Source: Flavobacteriales bacterium (GTDB lineage Bacteria > Bacteroidota > Bacteroidia > Flavobacteriales_E > Vicingaceae). From it: DNA of 6,735 bases. The stretch is taken from positions 1-6,735 of the forward strand of contig DNDT01000303.1 in NCBI GenBank assembly GCA_003487525.1, given 5' to 3'. The notes below the pieces were generated by a model. It had not been told where the DNA came from. It searched no databases and worked only from the letters and a program-made list of their open reading frames with translations. A program made the translations under genes and the position numbers. Within the stretch, counting starts at the first letter, position 1. Every line of letters starts with the position of its first letter. Of this stretch, positions 6,202 through 6,735 are shown one piece after another.

Positions 6202-6735
6202 ATGTTAAACACTTTCAGCGACGAGATCTGGAAAGAGATCGACGTCATTCCGCCTGGAATACGCCTAAAATATGCCGTATCGAGTTACGGCCGTGTTATG
6301 AGTTTTAAAACAAACATCAAAGACGGCAGTATATTGCGTGGAGGCCTTATTGGAGGATATCCCATCTTAAAAGTCCGGCCTAAAGGGAAGGACAAAACCT
6401 ATTATGTGCACCGTTTGGTTGCCAAGTATTTTATCAAAAAAACCAGGGACGAAGAAGTTTACGTCCTTCACCTTGATTTTGATAAGAAAAACAATCACAT
6501 CAGTAATTTGCAGTGGGCCACCAAACGCGAAATGGAAATCCATCAGCAAAGCAGTCCGTTTGTGAAGAAAGCCCGTGAATTGCGCTTGCTCAGAAAGCCG
6601 CAGAAAGGGCATAAACTTACTTCTACACAGGTAATGCTGCTCAAAAAGAAGATTTTCGATCCAAACCGAAAAACACGATTTAAAATTCTTGCCAAACAGT
6701 TTGGAATCAGTGAAATGCAGCTTTATCGGATAAAG
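6202..6735 (+). CDS. NUMOD4/HNH-type DNA-binding protein with C-terminal helix-turn-helix-like segment (3' partial)
   Basis: The frame from ATG 6202 is open to the last base, giving 178 residues without a stop. Residues 8-38 (EIWKEIDVIPPGIRLKYAVSSYGRVMSFKTNI) fit the NUMOD4 motif, with W10, Y24, S27-S28, G30-R31-V32 and S34. Residues 69-115 resemble an HNH_3 nuclease core: VHRLVAKYF (H70), then LHLDFDKKNNHISNLQWATKREM (H90, N97-N98, N102, W105). The Asn that usually follows the final Glu in this family (T-x-x-E-N) is Met here (M111), so nuclease activity is doubtful. Residues about 139-178 (KLTSTQVMLLKKKIFDPNRKTRFKILAKQFGISEMQLYRIK) look like a helix-turn-helix, with LAKQFGIS-EMQLYRIK as the turn and recognition helix. 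A free-standing gene divergent from a polysaccharide operon, with its own promoter and an operator-like repeat, fits a DNA-binding regulator at least as well as a homing-type nuclease. That is an inference. No Shine-Dalgarno is visible. Confidence 0.75.
   Translation, partial: MLNTFSDEIWKEIDVIPPGIRLKYAVSSYGRVMSFKTNIKDGSILRGGLIGGYPILKVRPKGKDKTYYVHRLVAKYFIKKTRDEEVYVLHLDFDKKNNHISNLQWATKREMEIHQQSSPFVKKARELRLLRKPQKGHKLTSTQVMLLKKKIFDPNRKTRFKILAKQFGISEMQLYRIK

Noticed and set aside
6367..6612. Minus-strand open frame of 81 codons
   Set aside because: It is antisense to the NUMOD4/HNH coding sequence, which has clear family motifs and runs through the whole stretch.
1..6735. CRISPR array, tRNA or rRNA genes, insertion sequence
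   Set aside because: No regularly spaced repeats, no tRNA-like cloverleaf or rRNA core sequences, and no transposase motifs or terminal repeats were seen on either strand.

Overview
The window looks like a piece of a Bacteroidota chromosome, probably a marine or soil Cytophagales-type bacterium. This is inferred from the protein style (the sugar transferase variant GITGLAQARGYKGE, an HSPMRYAWD-type glycosyltransferase), weak Shine-Dalgarno use, and a Bacteroidota-type -7 promoter box (TATATTTG) in front of the rightmost gene. It holds most of a surface-polysaccharide (exopolysaccharide, capsule or O-antigen) operon on the minus strand and the 5' part of a divergent gene on the plus strand.

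Layout along minus-strand transcription, right to left: a secreted DUF481-like outer-membrane beta-barrel candidate (5934-4888); a GT4 glycosyltransferase (4877-3786); a second GT4 glycosyltransferase (3789-2680) interrupted by one in-frame TGA at 3348-3346; a polytopic O-antigen ligase/polymerase-family protein (2695-1454); and a polyprenyl-phosphate sugar-1-phosphate transferase of the WcaJ type (1426-68). The genes are 10 bp apart, overlapping by 4 bp (ATGA), overlapping by 16 bp, and 27 bp apart, so they read as one operon. No terminator follows the last gene, and another gene may begin at the left edge.

On the plus strand, 6202 to the window end encodes the first 178 residues of a NUMOD4/HNH-type protein with a C-terminal helix-turn-helix-like segment. 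It runs off the window. The divergent intergenic region carries a near-perfect inverted repeat (6120-6152) directly upstream of the -7 box.

Expected pathway (family knowledge plus inference): the WcaJ-like enzyme loads the first sugar phosphate onto undecaprenyl phosphate, the GT4 enzymes extend the repeat unit on the cytoplasmic face, and the Wzy/WaaL-like protein polymerises or ligates it at the periplasmic face. No flippase (Wzx) or export genes are visible; they would lie outside the window. The DUF481-like protein may be an envelope component, but its role is not shown.

Most of the window is an ordinary polysaccharide locus. The points most worth checking are the nonsense codon in the second glycosyltransferase, which no homopolymer slippage can rescue, the divergent NUMOD4/HNH-HTH gene with its operator-like repeat, and a shortened conserved loop in the sugar transferase.
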